Part shown: piece after piece, positions 40,383-49,301 of the stretch
Position numbering within the stretch: position 1 is the first letter of the stretch
Layout of the letters: every line of letters begins with the position of its first letter
Source: Klebsiella pneumoniae
Lineage (GTDB): Bacteria; Verrucomicrobiota; Verrucomicrobiia; Limisphaerales; SXTU01
DNA length: 52,992 bases
Assembly (NCBI GenBank): GCA_943330855.2
Contig: CALQJI020000030.1
Location: forward strand, 1-52,992
Reading direction: 5' to 3'
Made by a program: the position numbers and the translations under genes
The notes under the pieces: model-generated
Database searches by the model: none
Told to the model about the DNA's origin: nothing
What the model saw: the letters and a program-made list of their open reading frames with translations, nothing else

Positions 40383-43300
40383 ATGACCCCGCTCGTCGTC
40401 CTCTTCCTCGTCGTCGCCGTCATCTGGCTGTTCATTCGCACGACCCGACTCTTCGAGGCCCACGCCGACTTGGAGCACCGGCACGATCAACTTAACCGTC
40501 GCCTGCAAGAAATTCAGACGGCACAGAACGACATGCTGAAAACCAAAATTTCAGCGCCAACGCCGCCTGTCGCGGATGTGGAACTCGCCTCCACGGTCGT
40601 CGTTCCACCACCGCCCGCACCGCCCGCGTCGGCTCTCGAACCGGAGCCGTCGGTGGAAGCCTTCGCACTGGAGGCCTTGCCGATTGCGCCGGAGACGCTG
40701 GCAACGGAAGCCACTTCCTCGCCGGTCGCGCCCGCGACACCGCCACCGCTTCCGGTGCTACCCGCCGTTGTCCCGCCGCCGCCAGTCCCCGTCGTCCCCG
40801 ATTACCTCAACTCAGCAGCCGAACAACCGGTTTCCAAACCGCAACTGCCAGCCCCGCCACTCCCCAAGCCAGCCGCGCCAACCGCACAGCCGCAGTCGAC
40901 CGAAATCCGGCTCGGCACCTACTGGTTTGTGCGCGTGGGCGTGGTGATGCTGCTCACCGGCTTCGTATTCCTCGCGAACCTCGCCTACCGCGATTGGGTC
41001 TCGCAGATGGGCCCGGCGGGCAAGCTCTCGCTCCTCTACCTCGCCAGCGGCGTGCTGCTGGGCGTGGGCGCGTGGCTGCAGCGCAAGGCCGCGCAGGCCG
41101 CGCTGAACAACTTCGCGCAAGTCCTCCTCGCGGGCGGCTTGGGCGCGGTCTATTTCACGACTTACGCCGCGCACCACTACGAGCCATTACGCGTCATCGG
41201 CAGCGCCTCTCTCGACGGCGCGCTGCTGCTGGCGTGGGCGGGCTTCATCGTGTGGCTCGCGGACCGGAAGAAGTCCGAGACGCTCGCGCTCTTTGCGCTC
41301 GGGCTCGGTTACTACACTGCCATCGTCACGCGCGTGGGCACCTTCACGCTTTACTCGAACCTCGTGCTCACCGTCGCCACCGTCTTCTTCCTCGTGCGCA
41401 ACCGCTGGGCGCATCTCACGCTCGCGGGCCTCGTCGCATCCTATGGCGGCTTCGCGTTCTGGCGCTTCTTCCACGACGGCCACTGGCTGCTGGGTCCGCC
41501 GACGGAGGACCTCTTGCTGTCGGCCCTTTTCCTCGCGGGCTACTGGGCTTGCTTCACGGCGGCAACCTTCCTTGCGCAGGGCGATTTGCTCGCGGACAAA
41601 CGCCGCGCGGCCTTCCTCAGCGCGAACAACGCCGCGTTCTTCGCCCTCGTCACGCTCTCGATGGCCGCAGCGCGCGGCTGGGAGTTCTGGCAATTCTGCC
41701 TCGGCTTCGGCGCGGTGCTGCTCGGGCTGGCGGCCTTCGCGCGGACGCGGCTCCCGCAGGAACCGTCCGTGCGCGCGGCCTATCTCACGCAAGGCCTGCT
41801 GCTCGTCACGCTCGGACTGATAACCAAGTTCAGCGGGCAGCAACTCGCCGTGCTGCTTGCGGCGGAAAGCGTCGTGCTGCTCACGCTCGGTTTGCGCCAG
41901 CCCAGCCGTCTGCTGCGCGCCGGCGCGTTTGTCGTAGCGACCCTCGCGGCCGGCTGGTTCGTGTTGGGCTGGGAAGCGGGTCAACCCGTCGCGCTCGGCC
42001 TCGGCGTCACCGGCCTGCTGCTCTTCAACGCGTGGTGGATGGGCCGGCACGAAGACCCGGCGGACACCACGCTGCTGCGGCCCCGCACGACTTGGCTGTC
42101 GCTGCTCCCTCTCGTCGCAGGAGCCGCGACGATTCTCCAGCACGCCGAGCAAGGACACATCGCCGGGTGGCTGATAAGTGCGGGGTTACTGCTCACGGTG
42201 TCCGTTCATCTGCTGCGCACGCGGGAAATCACGCTGTTCGCGCAGGGGTATCTACTCCTCGCGCACGGGTTCTGGCTCTTCGGCGGTGGCGGCTGGGCGG
42301 CCCTCCCGGCGTGGCGTCCGGTTCTACTGCTGCTCGGCACGCTGGCAGTCATCCACTGGTGGACGCGCCAGACGTTGGTCGGCGACCGCAAGTTGGCTGA
42401 GACCTTCGAGACCGGCTACGCGCTCGCCGTGGTGGCGGTGCTCTACTCGTGGCTGCACGGGCACTTCACCGCTGCGCACTGGCTGCTCGTCTCGTCCGCG
42501 CTCGCGCTGGCGGTGACCGCTTACGGCGCGCTGACCCGCGCGTGGCGACTGGCGGTGGCAGGCCAATGCTTCGCGCTGGTCGCGGCAGCCGGGTTCGCCC
42601 GGCACTTGGAAGTGCCGCATCCGGAATGGGCCTTCGCCCTCGCGCCCATTGCGATGATCCTGATCGTTTCGGCTGCAACGCATTGGGCGACCGTGCGTCG
42701 CACGGATCTCACCGCCGAGCTGCGCGCCGTGCTGCAACTCGTCGCCGCCGCGTATCAGTGGGTCGCGTTCGCGATGCTGGTGGCGATGGTGTTCCGCTAC
42801 GTGCCGTTGGAACATCGCCCGTGGACCTTTGCCCTGCTGGGCGGCGCGTGCTTCGGGGTCGCGGGCTGGCTGCGCACACCGCAACCGTTGCTGGCGAGCG
42901 GGCTGTTGCTCGCCCTCGGACTGCTGACATTGCTCGCGCCGGGTGGCCCGGACGGAACGCTCTTCTCCGTGCCCAACCTGCTCGCGGTGCTGCTGCCGCT
43001 CGCGCTGCAACAGGTCGCGCGGCGCGTGCCCGAGCGCTTTCGCGTGCCCGACAACATGCACGTTGTCGTGCTGGCGTTCGCGGGCGTTTTCCTGTGGCTG
43101 CACATGACGCGGTGGCTGATTCCGGCGCGCGACGGCCATTACTTCACCGTCGCGTGGTCTGTGCTCGGGCCGGCGTTCTTGGCCATCGGGCTGTGGCTGC
43201 GCGAGCGGACCTACTTCGTGCTTGGTCTGGGCTGTCTGGTGGCGGCGCTCTGCCGCGTGGTGCTGCACGACGTGTGGCAGCCGGAGCTCTTCGTCCTGAA

Positions 43301-44039
43301 CTTGCTGCCGATGTTCGCCGTGCTCGCGCTGCAACGCGTCGCCCGCAAGCACCCCGACGGAGCGGCGCTGCCGGCCACCGCGCACATGGCGGCAATCGCG
43401 GTGAGCGGCTTGAGCCTGTGGCTGTTCCTCACGCGGTGGCTGCTGCCGACGGACCACGGAAACTACCTAACCCTCGCGTGGTCGGTGCTCGGGCCGGTGT
43501 TCTTTGTGGCCGGAGTGATGTTGCGCGAGCGGACGTATCACGTGCTCGGGCTGACCTGCCTGAGCGCCGCGCTCCTGCGCTCGGTCACGCATGACGCGTG
43601 GCAGAAGGAAATCATCTTGTTCAACTTGCTGCCGATTTTGCTCGTGCTGCTGCTGCAACGCATCGCCCGTAAGAACACTGACATTGCCGCGGTGCCGGAC
43701 ACGGCGCACACGGCGGCGATACTGGCGAGTGGCTTGAGCTTGTGGCTATTCCTCTCGCGATGGGTCGTGCAGGCGTCGGGCGGCAAGTTCTTCCTCACGG
43801 CGAGCTGGGCGGTGCTGGCGTTGGTTGTGTTCGGCACGGGCTTCGCGCTGCGCGAACGCGTATATCGCTGGCTCGGACTGGCGGTGCTGGCGGGCGCGCT
43901 GGGGCGCGTGGTGCTGCTCGACGTGTGGCAGCTCGCGCTGGTCTATCGCGTGTTGAGCTTCATGGCGCTGGGCATCGTGCTCATCTTGCTGGGCTACGTT
44001 TACAACCGCTGGCAGGAAAAGATTCGGGAGTGGCTGTGA
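40383..44039 (+). CDS. Giant DUF2339 multi-pass membrane protein
   Basis: 1218 residues. One N-terminal helix (MTPLVVLFLVVAVIWLFI) is followed by a coiled-coil stretch (residues about 22-48) and a Pro/Ala-rich linker to about 170. Then come roughly 30 membrane helices opening with EIRLGTYWFVRVGVVMLLTG, the DUF2339 signature. The C-terminal third has three tandem modules of about 118 residues, each with RERTY/RERVY, L-x-x-L-x-x-A-L-x-R-x-V-x-x-D-x-W and LQR-x-A-R-K elements. Family members have no assigned function. The start at 40383 follows GCAAGGAGAACCTC, a plausible ribosome site (AAGGAG). Confidence 0.88.
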   Translation: MTPLVVLFLVVAVIWLFIRTTRLFEAHADLEHRHDQLNRRLQEIQTAQNDMLKTKISAPTPPVADVELASTVVVPPPPAPPASALEPEPSVEAFALEALPIAPETLATEATSSPVAPATPPPLPVLPAVVPPPPVPVVPDYLNSAAEQPVSKPQLPAPPLPKPAAPTAQPQSTEIRLGTYWFVRVGVVMLLTGFVFLANLAYRDWVSQMGPAGKLSLLYLASGVLLGVGAWLQRKAAQAALNNFAQVLLAGGLGAVYFTTYAAHHYEPLRVIGSASLDGALLLAWAGFIVWLADRKKSETLALFALGLGYYTAIVTRVGTFTLYSNLVLTVATVFFLVRNRWAHLTLAGLVASYGGFAFWRFFHDGHWLLGPPTEDLLLSALFLAGYWACFTAATFLAQGDLLADKRRAAFLSANNAAFFALVTLSMAAARGWEFWQFCLGFGAVLLGLAAFARTRLPQEPSVRAAYLTQGLLLVTLGLITKFSGQQLAVLLAAESVVLLTLGLRQPSRLLRAGAFVVATLAAGWFVLGWEAGQPVALGLGVTGLLLFNAWWMGRHEDPADTTLLRPRTTWLSLLPLVAGAATILQHAEQGHIAGWLISAGLLLTVSVHLLRTREITLFAQGYLLLAHGFWLFGGGGWAALPAWRPVLLLLGTLAVIHWWTRQTLVGDRKLAETFETGYALAVVAVLYSWLHGHFTAAHWLLVSSALALAVTAYGALTRAWRLAVAGQCFALVAAAGFARHLEVPHPEWAFALAPIAMILIVSAATHWATVRRTDLTAELRAVLQLVAAAYQWVAFAMLVAMVFRYVPLEHRPWTFALLGGACFGVAGWLRTPQPLLASGLLLALGLLTLLAPGGPDGTLFSVPNLLAVLLPLALQQVARRVPERFRVPDNMHVVVLAFAGVFLWLHMTRWLIPARDGHYFTVAWSVLGPAFLAIGLWLRERTYFVLGLGCLVAALCRVVLHDVWQPELFVLNLLPMFAVLALQRVARKHPDGAALPATAHMAAIAVSGLSLWLFLTRWLLPTDHGNYLTLAWSVLGPVFFVAGVMLRERTYHVLGLTCLSAALLRSVTHDAWQKEIILFNLLPILLVLLLQRIARKNTDIAAVPDTAHTAAILASGLSLWLFLSRWVVQASGGKFFLTASWAVLALVVFGTGFALRERVYRWLGLAVLAGALGRVVLLDVWQLALVYRVLSFMALGIVLILLGYVYNRWQEKIREWL

Positions 44040-44040
44040 G

Positions 44041-44075
44041 GAAAGTTGAAGGTTGAAAGTGGAGAGTTGAAAGAA
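44041..44075 (+). repeat. Intergenic GAAAGTT-type heptamer array
   Basis: Five consecutive seven-base units (GAAAGTT, GAAGGTT, GAAAGTG, GAGAGTT, GAAAGAA) start two bases after the DUF2339 stop. Same seven-base period as the arrays in the PSCyt1 genes. Confidence 0.75.
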
Positions 44076-44158
44076 AGCCAGCGCCGCGTGGCGCAGGCGT
44101 CTGTGCTTCAGCAACTTGGTGCTTGGGCTTTGGAATTTCCCTCGCCTAACCTGCCGCC

Positions 44159-46765
44159 ATGCAAGTCCGCTTCCTCGCCCTCCTCGCGTTGTTCATGGTC
44201 GTCGTCCCAGCTCGCGCCGCCTCGCTCTCCGCCGAGCAGCAAACCCACCTTTGCCGCTGGTGCTCCGCGCAGTTCGCCCCCGCGCCCGTGGATTCGCCCG
44301 CCTACCGAAAATACGCGCCCGACCGCCGCGTGGACATTCTCCATCTCGCGCTCGACGTGACGCCGGATTTCAAGGCCCGCACCCTCGTCGGCACCGCCAC
44401 CGTCACCTTCAAACCCATCGCCACGCCGCTGGAAGAGCTGCGGCTGGATGCGGTGGACCTGCGCATCGCGTCCGTGACCAGCTCGGAGAAGTTACTCGGC
44501 CACCAAGTCACCGACCGCGAGCTTGTCTTCACCTTCGCCCCGCCGATTCCGGTCGGGAAGGAGGCGCGCGTGGTCGTGAAGTATTCCGCCGAACCGCGCA
44601 AAGGCCTCTACTTCCGCACGCCGGAGATGGGTTATCCCGAGACGCACCTCTGGACGCAAGGCGAGCCCAGCGAGGCGCGGCATTGGTTCCCGTCGTTCGA
44701 TCATCCGGTCGAGAAGTTCACCAGTGAGATGACCTGCCATGTGCCCGCCGGGATGGTCGCGCTCTCGAATGGCCGACAAGTTTCCGCCCAGCCCAGCGCG
44801 GGCGGACTCACCGCGTTTCACTGGGTGCAGGAGAAGCCGCACGTGACTTACCTCATCACGCTGGTCGCCGGGCAGTTGAAGAAAATCGAGGACAAGCACC
44901 GCGACATCCCGCTGGAGTTTTGGACCACGCCCAGCGACCTCGCCGCCGCGCCAAATTCTTTCCGCCACACCAAGCACATGATGCAGTTCTTCGAGCGCGA
45001 GATTGGTGTGAACTACCCGTGGGCGAAGTATGGCCAGGCCGCCGTCCACGATTACCACTGGGGCGGCATGGAGAACACCAGTCTCACCACGCTGAACTAC
45101 CGCACGCTCTTCACCGCCGAGACGGAGAACCTGTTCAGCAGCGACAGCCTCGTCGCGCACGAGCTGGCTCACCAGTGGTTCGGCGACTTCGTGACGTGCA
45201 AGGACTGGAGCCAAATCTGGCTGAACGAGGGCTTTGCCACCTATTACGACTGGCTCTGGCAGGGCGACTTCGGCGGCACGAACGAAACGCTTTACGCCCT
45301 GCACAGCGCGGCCAAAGGCATTCTCGCGAACCAAAACGAGACGCGGGGCATGGTGTGGCGGAAGTTCGGCGAGCCGGAGGAGATGTTCAACTACCTCGCC
45401 TACCCGAAGGGCGCGTGGGTGCTGCACATGCTGCGCTGCCAGCTCGGCGCGGACCTGTATCGCCGCTGCGTCCGCACGTATCTGGACCGCCACGCGTTCG
45501 GCTCGGTGACGACGGAGGATTTGAAGAAGGTCATCGAGGAGCTGTCAGGCCGCAGCTTCGACCGCTTCTTCGACCAATGGGTCCACGGCATCGGCGCGCC
45601 GACGCTGGACGTGACTTACGCGTGGGACGAGAAGGCCAAGCTCGCGCGCGTGAGCGTGAAGCAGTCGCAGAAGATTTCCGACGAGGCTCATCTCTTCCAG
45701 TTCCCGCTGACGCTGCGCTTCAAGTCCAAGTCCGGCACCACCGACCACACGGTGCAGGTCCGCGACAAGGAGGAGGACTTCTACCTGCCGCTGAAGGCTG
45801 CGCCCGACGTGGTGCGCGTGGACCCCGGCCTCACGTTGCTCGCGCGCATCAACTTCAAGCCCGCCACGCCGATGCTCCTCGCGCAGCTCGCGGACAAGAC
45901 GGACTTCCTCGGCCAGCTCCACGCCCTCGACAACCTCGCGGGCCGCAGCGACAGCGAGACGGTCGCCAAGCTCAAGGCTGCGCTGAACAGCGATTCGCAC
46001 TACGCCATCCGCACCCGCGCTGCGGACCTGCTCAAGCAATCTCGCACGGATGAATCGATGGCCGCGCTTCTCGCCTCGACGAAGCAGGCTGACGCCCGAA
46101 TCCGAAGCTCCGTCGTCTCCGCCCTCGGCGGCTTCTACCACGACGATGCCTTCGCCGCCCTCAAGCAGACGCTCGCCACCGAGAAGAACCCCGGCATCCA
46201 AGCCACCACTCTCCGCGCGCTCGGCCCCTACGCGAAACCCGAAGTCCGCGACCTGCTCGTGAAGTTCCTGAACACGGCCAGCTACCGCGACCGCCTCGCC
46301 GAAGCCGCCATCGGCGGGATGAAGGCACAGGACGACCCGGCATTCGTCGCGCCGCTGCTCGCCGCACTCCAGTCCCGCGAAGTCACGCTGCCCAGCACCG
46401 TTTTCTCCGCCGGCCTCGACGCGCTGGCCACCCTCGCCCGCAACGAGGCGAAGAGGGATTTCATCCGCGACTTCCTCACCGCCCGCGTGACTTCACCGAA
46501 GGAACGCGTCCGCCTCGCGGCCATCACCGCGCTGGGCACGCTCGAAGACCCGCGCGCCATCGCTGCGTTGGAGACGTTCACCGCCCTCGCCGCCGACCGC
46601 CCCGAGAAAACCGCCGCCGACAAAGCCCTCGCCCAGCTCCGCACCGCCCGTAAACCCGGCGAAGACTTGAAGGGCCTCCGCACTGAAGTCCTCGACCTCC
46701 AGAAGTCGAATCGCGAGCTGAAGAAGGACATGGAGATGCTGAAGAAGAAGCTGGAAGCAAAGTAG
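44159..46765 (+). CDS. M1 family metallo-aminopeptidase with C-terminal HEAT repeats
   Basis: 868 residues. The signal peptide is MQVRFLALLALFMVVVPARA. The catalytic domain has the exopeptidase motif GGMEN (302-306) and the zinc site HELAH (334-338) with Glu357 exactly 18 residues after the second His. FDHPVEKFTSEMTCHVP marks the N-terminal beta domain. Instead of the helical C-terminal domain of PepN-type enzymes it carries, from about residue 590, HEAT-like repeats (HYAIRTRAADLLKQSRTDES, RIRSSVVSALGGFYHDDAFA). It ends in a charged helix (ELKKDMEMLKKKLEAK) that may form a coiled coil. Removes N-terminal residues from peptides outside the inner membrane. Confidence 0.93.
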   Translation: MQVRFLALLALFMVVVPARAASLSAEQQTHLCRWCSAQFAPAPVDSPAYRKYAPDRRVDILHLALDVTPDFKARTLVGTATVTFKPIATPLEELRLDAVDLRIASVTSSEKLLGHQVTDRELVFTFAPPIPVGKEARVVVKYSAEPRKGLYFRTPEMGYPETHLWTQGEPSEARHWFPSFDHPVEKFTSEMTCHVPAGMVALSNGRQVSAQPSAGGLTAFHWVQEKPHVTYLITLVAGQLKKIEDKHRDIPLEFWTTPSDLAAAPNSFRHTKHMMQFFEREIGVNYPWAKYGQAAVHDYHWGGMENTSLTTLNYRTLFTAETENLFSSDSLVAHELAHQWFGDFVTCKDWSQIWLNEGFATYYDWLWQGDFGGTNETLYALHSAAKGILANQNETRGMVWRKFGEPEEMFNYLAYPKGAWVLHMLRCQLGADLYRRCVRTYLDRHAFGSVTTEDLKKVIEELSGRSFDRFFDQWVHGIGAPTLDVTYAWDEKAKLARVSVKQSQKISDEAHLFQFPLTLRFKSKSGTTDHTVQVRDKEEDFYLPLKAAPDVVRVDPGLTLLARINFKPATPMLLAQLADKTDFLGQLHALDNLAGRSDSETVAKLKAALNSDSHYAIRTRAADLLKQSRTDESMAALLASTKQADARIRSSVVSALGGFYHDDAFAALKQTLATEKNPGIQATTLRALGPYAKPEVRDLLVKFLNTASYRDRLAEAAIGGMKAQDDPAFVAPLLAALQSREVTLPSTVFSAGLDALATLARNEAKRDFIRDFLTARVTSPKERVRLAAITALGTLEDPRAIAALETFTALAADRPEKTAADKALAQLRTARKPGEDLKGLRTEVLDLQKSNRELKKDMEMLKKKLEAK

Positions 46766-46920
46766 CGCGAGGTTCGTAGCCACTCGCAAACTTAACCACC
46801 GTGGACGGCGAGAAATTGGGATCGTGATTACGAACCGGAGCAGAGAGGCCACTCGGTGTCGACAAAGTGAGAGGCGCGCCTCCGCTCACTGCCCGGTTCG
46901 AGCCCAACCTCAGCACCCCT
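46766..46920. other. Gap between convergent genes with short palindromes
   Basis: No gene. The palindrome GAGGCGCGCCTC lies inside a larger GTGAGAGG...CCGCTCAC hairpin (about 46867-46890). It may serve as a terminator for either side, but no T-tract is present. Confidence 0.4.
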
Positions 46921-47319
46921 TCAACGCACTGATTCGCCCGCTTCCTTCCCTAACGCCGGGCCGAGCACCTTACGGACACGGGCAACGAGTTCGGAGGGGC
47001 TGAATGGCTTGCCCATGTAATCTGCGGCCCCGAGTTCGAGGCCGGTGACGACGTCTTTATCGCGCGCGCGCGCGGTCAACATGATGACAGGGATGTGGCT
47101 GGTGCGAGGGGACTCCTTGAGGCGGCGCAAAACCTCGAAGCCGTCCATCACGGGCATGAGCCCGTCCAGCAAGATGAGCGCAGGCTGAGTGGTTGCGACG
47201 AGGGCTAGAGCCTTTTCACCGTCGGTGGCATGGACAACCATGAAGCCCGCCTGCTTGAGTTTGAACTCAATCAACTGGGCCGTCTGTGGCTCGTCCTCGG
47301 CCAGCAAGATGGTCATCAT
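46921..47319 (-). CDS. Stand-alone response regulator (CheY-like)
   Basis: 132 residues from the ATG at 47319; 47316 is equally possible. It is a single receiver domain with the acidic pair in LLAEDEP, phospho-acceptor Asp in LILLDGLMPVMDGFEVL, the Thr in VIMLTAR and Lys in YMGKPFSP. LGAADYMGKPFSPSELVARV is the typical last helix. No output domain or kinase is linked. It lies upstream of tRNA-Pro on the opposite strand. Confidence 0.9.
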   Translation of the reverse strand: MMTILLAEDEPQTAQLIEFKLKQAGFMVVHATDGEKALALVATTQPALILLDGLMPVMDGFEVLRRLKESPRTSHIPVIMLTARARDKDVVTGLELGAADYMGKPFSPSELVARVRKVLGPALGKEAGESVR

Positions 47320-47433
47320 AGGACCGAACGCTATGAAGCCGTGGGGGCCGGCACAAGCGCGGAGATGGTCCTGAGGGCTGTGAAATGGGGATTGCGCCAG
47401 CCCGACGGGCGTGGACAATCTGGGTCAACGGTT

Positions 47434-47510
47434 CGGGACGTAGCTCAGCCTGGTAGAGCACTTGGTTTGGGGCCAAGACGTCGCAGGTTCAAATCCTGTC
47501 GTCCCGACCA
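47434..47510 (+). tRNA. tRNA-Pro(TGG)
   Basis: Cloverleaf: acceptor CGGGACG/CGTCCCG, D arm AGCTCAGCCTGGTAGAGC, anticodon stem CTTGG/CCAAG around TTTGGGG (anticodon TGG), T arm CAGG-TTCAAAT-CCTG, discriminator A and an encoded CCA. Confidence 0.96.
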
Positions 47511-47776
47511 CCCTTTGTTTACAGGGGTTTTGTGAAACTAAGGAGAAAGTCTCAACACCTAATCTCAACAAGCCCAACCGTATCACCCCTGTTTCTGGCC
47601 GTTCATCGGTGTCAGAAATCCTCCTAAGCTGACCTCGATCGAACCACCTTGGCCCACGAATTTCAGGCCGCACAAGCTTTCCATTCATTGCCTCCAGTTG
47701 TGGGCAACATTATAGTGAGGCAACGGCCACGAATCGGTAACAAAATCCATGAGTCAATGCGCGGCTGGAACGCTAC
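47511..47776. other. Gene-free, AT-richer flank of tRNA-Pro
   Basis: No gene is supported in these 266 bases, which are visibly richer in A and T than the neighbours. ACAGGGGT (47521-47528) is complementary to ACCCCTGT (47585-47592). The 3' ends of tRNA genes are common integration sites, so this may be a scar of an element, but no integrase is next to it. Confidence 0.4.
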
Positions 47777-49006
47777 TTATCGAAACTCTTGGGAACTTGG
47801 TATGACGCCGAGTCTTGCCAACGCCCCGCGCGCCGCCCGGGTGCCGGTCGCGAAACATCCCTGCATCAGGTAGCCGCCCGTCGGGGCGTCCCAATCCACC
47901 ATCTCCCCAGCGACAAACACGCCCGGCAGCCGGCGCACCATCAGCGCGGCATCCAGCTCGCTCCACCGCACGCCCCCGGCCGATGAAATCGCCTCCGCCA
48001 GCGGGCGCGGCCCGACCAGCCGCAACGCGCAACCCTTCACCGTCGCCGCCAGCGCCTCCGCCGAGGCAAACGGCTCGCCCCCGGGCCGATGCTCCAAAAT
48101 CGCCACCGCCGCGTCGCTCAACCGCCAGCGGGACCGCGCTTCCGCCAGGAAGTTCCGCTCACAGTGGCCGAGCTTTCGCACGAGCTGCGCGACCGTGTAA
48201 GCGGGTTTGAAATCAATCACGACCTCCGGCTCCGCCATGCCCCGGAGCACCGGACCGAGCTGGTAAATCGCGCCCCCCTCCAGCCCGTAGCCGGTCACGA
48301 GCAACTCCCCCACCGCCGTCACCCCCGCCGCGCGAACGGTCACATTCTTCAGCGGCTCGCCCTCCGCCTGCGCCCGCACGGCCGCTGGCCAACCCAGCTC
48401 CCAGCCACAATTCGCCGACCGCAGTGGGGCCACCGCCACCCCCAGATTTTCCAAAACCGAAACCCAGCCGCCGTCCGACCCGGTCTCCGGCCAGGACCCG
48501 CCGCCCAGCGCGAGAATCACCGCGTCTGCCTCGAAGCTGTGGACCGCGTCATCGCCTTGAAAATCGAGCTGCCACCGCGCGCGCGCCCGCAGGCCCGTCC
48601 AACGATGCCGCAACGCGAACTGCACCCCGGCGGCCCGCAGCCGCTGCACCCAGCGTCGCAAGAGCGGAGCCGCCTTGAGTTCACGCGGATAGACCCGACC
48701 ACTCGTGGCCGCAAAGGTCTCCACCCCCAGCTCCGCCGCCCACTGCCGCAGGGCTGCGGCATCGAATTCGGCCAGCAGCGCCGACCACATCGAAGGTGGC
48801 AACTCCAGCCCGGTGTAGCGCGTGGCGAAGCGTTCGCGGGGCTCCGAGTGGGTTAAATTCAGCCCCCCGCGCCCGGCGACGAGGAACTTCCGCCCCACCG
48901 ACGGCTTGGCATCAAACAAGGTGACGGACGCCCCGCCCGCCGCCGCCACCTCGGCCGCGCGCAAGCCCGCCGGCCCACCGCCTATGATCGCGATATTGAT
49001 GCCCAC
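47777..49006 (-). CDS. NAD(P)/FAD-dependent flavoprotein (TIGR03862-like, HI0933 family)
   Basis: 409 residues. The N-terminal dinucleotide-binding motif IAIIGGGPAGLRAAEVAAAG is followed by VGRKFLVAGRGGLNLTHSEP, the hallmark of the HI0933/YhiN flavoprotein group. ADAVILALGGGSWPETGSDG is the second FAD motif, and PGVFVAGEMVDWDAPTGGYL with QGCFATGTRAARGAL closes the FAD site. Members lack a firm biochemical role; some have been tied to a dihydro-rosmarinate-like or tRNA-related reduction only by annotation. It is a single-gene unit before the accessory region. Confidence 0.88.
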   Translation of the reverse strand: MGINIAIIGGGPAGLRAAEVAAAGGASVTLFDAKPSVGRKFLVAGRGGLNLTHSEPRERFATRYTGLELPPSMWSALLAEFDAAALRQWAAELGVETFAATSGRVYPRELKAAPLLRRWVQRLRAAGVQFALRHRWTGLRARARWQLDFQGDDAVHSFEADAVILALGGGSWPETGSDGGWVSVLENLGVAVAPLRSANCGWELGWPAAVRAQAEGEPLKNVTVRAAGVTAVGELLVTGYGLEGGAIYQLGPVLRGMAEPEVVIDFKPAYTVAQLVRKLGHCERNFLAEARSRWRLSDAAVAILEHRPGGEPFASAEALAATVKGCALRLVGPRPLAEAISSAGGVRWSELDAALMVRRLPGVFVAGEMVDWDAPTGGYLMQGCFATGTRAARGALARLGVIPSSQEFR

Positions 49007-49128
49007 AGGGAAACAGAGCCCCCCGCGCCGGGCAACGCCGTTCAGCCCTCGATCGCGAGCATTCTCGCCCGCTGTGCGCGCCCGTGGTCAGCCACACCCC
49101 AATTCCACCGGGGCTCCGAAGTAGAGCG

Positions 49129-49293
49129 ATGCTCGACCGGGAACGCCGGGCCACTGAGCGGCGCATCCGGGAGGCGGCCTTCCCGATGCTCAAGACCATC
49201 GAGACCTTCGACTTCACCGCGCAACTTTCGATCAACGAACCCCTCGTGCGGGAACACCTGCGCGGCGAATGGCAAAGCGTTTTTCAGGGGTGA
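49129..49293 (+). pseudogene. IS21-type IstB ATPase remnant
   Basis: A short frame reads MLDRERRATERRIREAAFPM, then TIETFDFTAQLSINEPLV and REHLRGEW. This is the N-terminal helical segment of IstB helper ATPases (L-x-x-R-E-x-x-R-R-x-x-R-R-I-R-x-A-x-F-P, then F-D-F-x-A-x-x-S-I/L-N). The Walker motifs and both ends of the element are gone. Marks the left edge of the accessory region. Confidence 0.7.
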
Positions 49294-49301
49294 CGGAGCC
49301 G

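Noticed and set aside
47425..47688. An 87-residue minus-strand frame containing VVGTTGFEPATSWPQTK across tRNA-Pro
   Set aside because: This is the well-known false protein produced by reading the antisense of a tRNA gene; it has no independent support.
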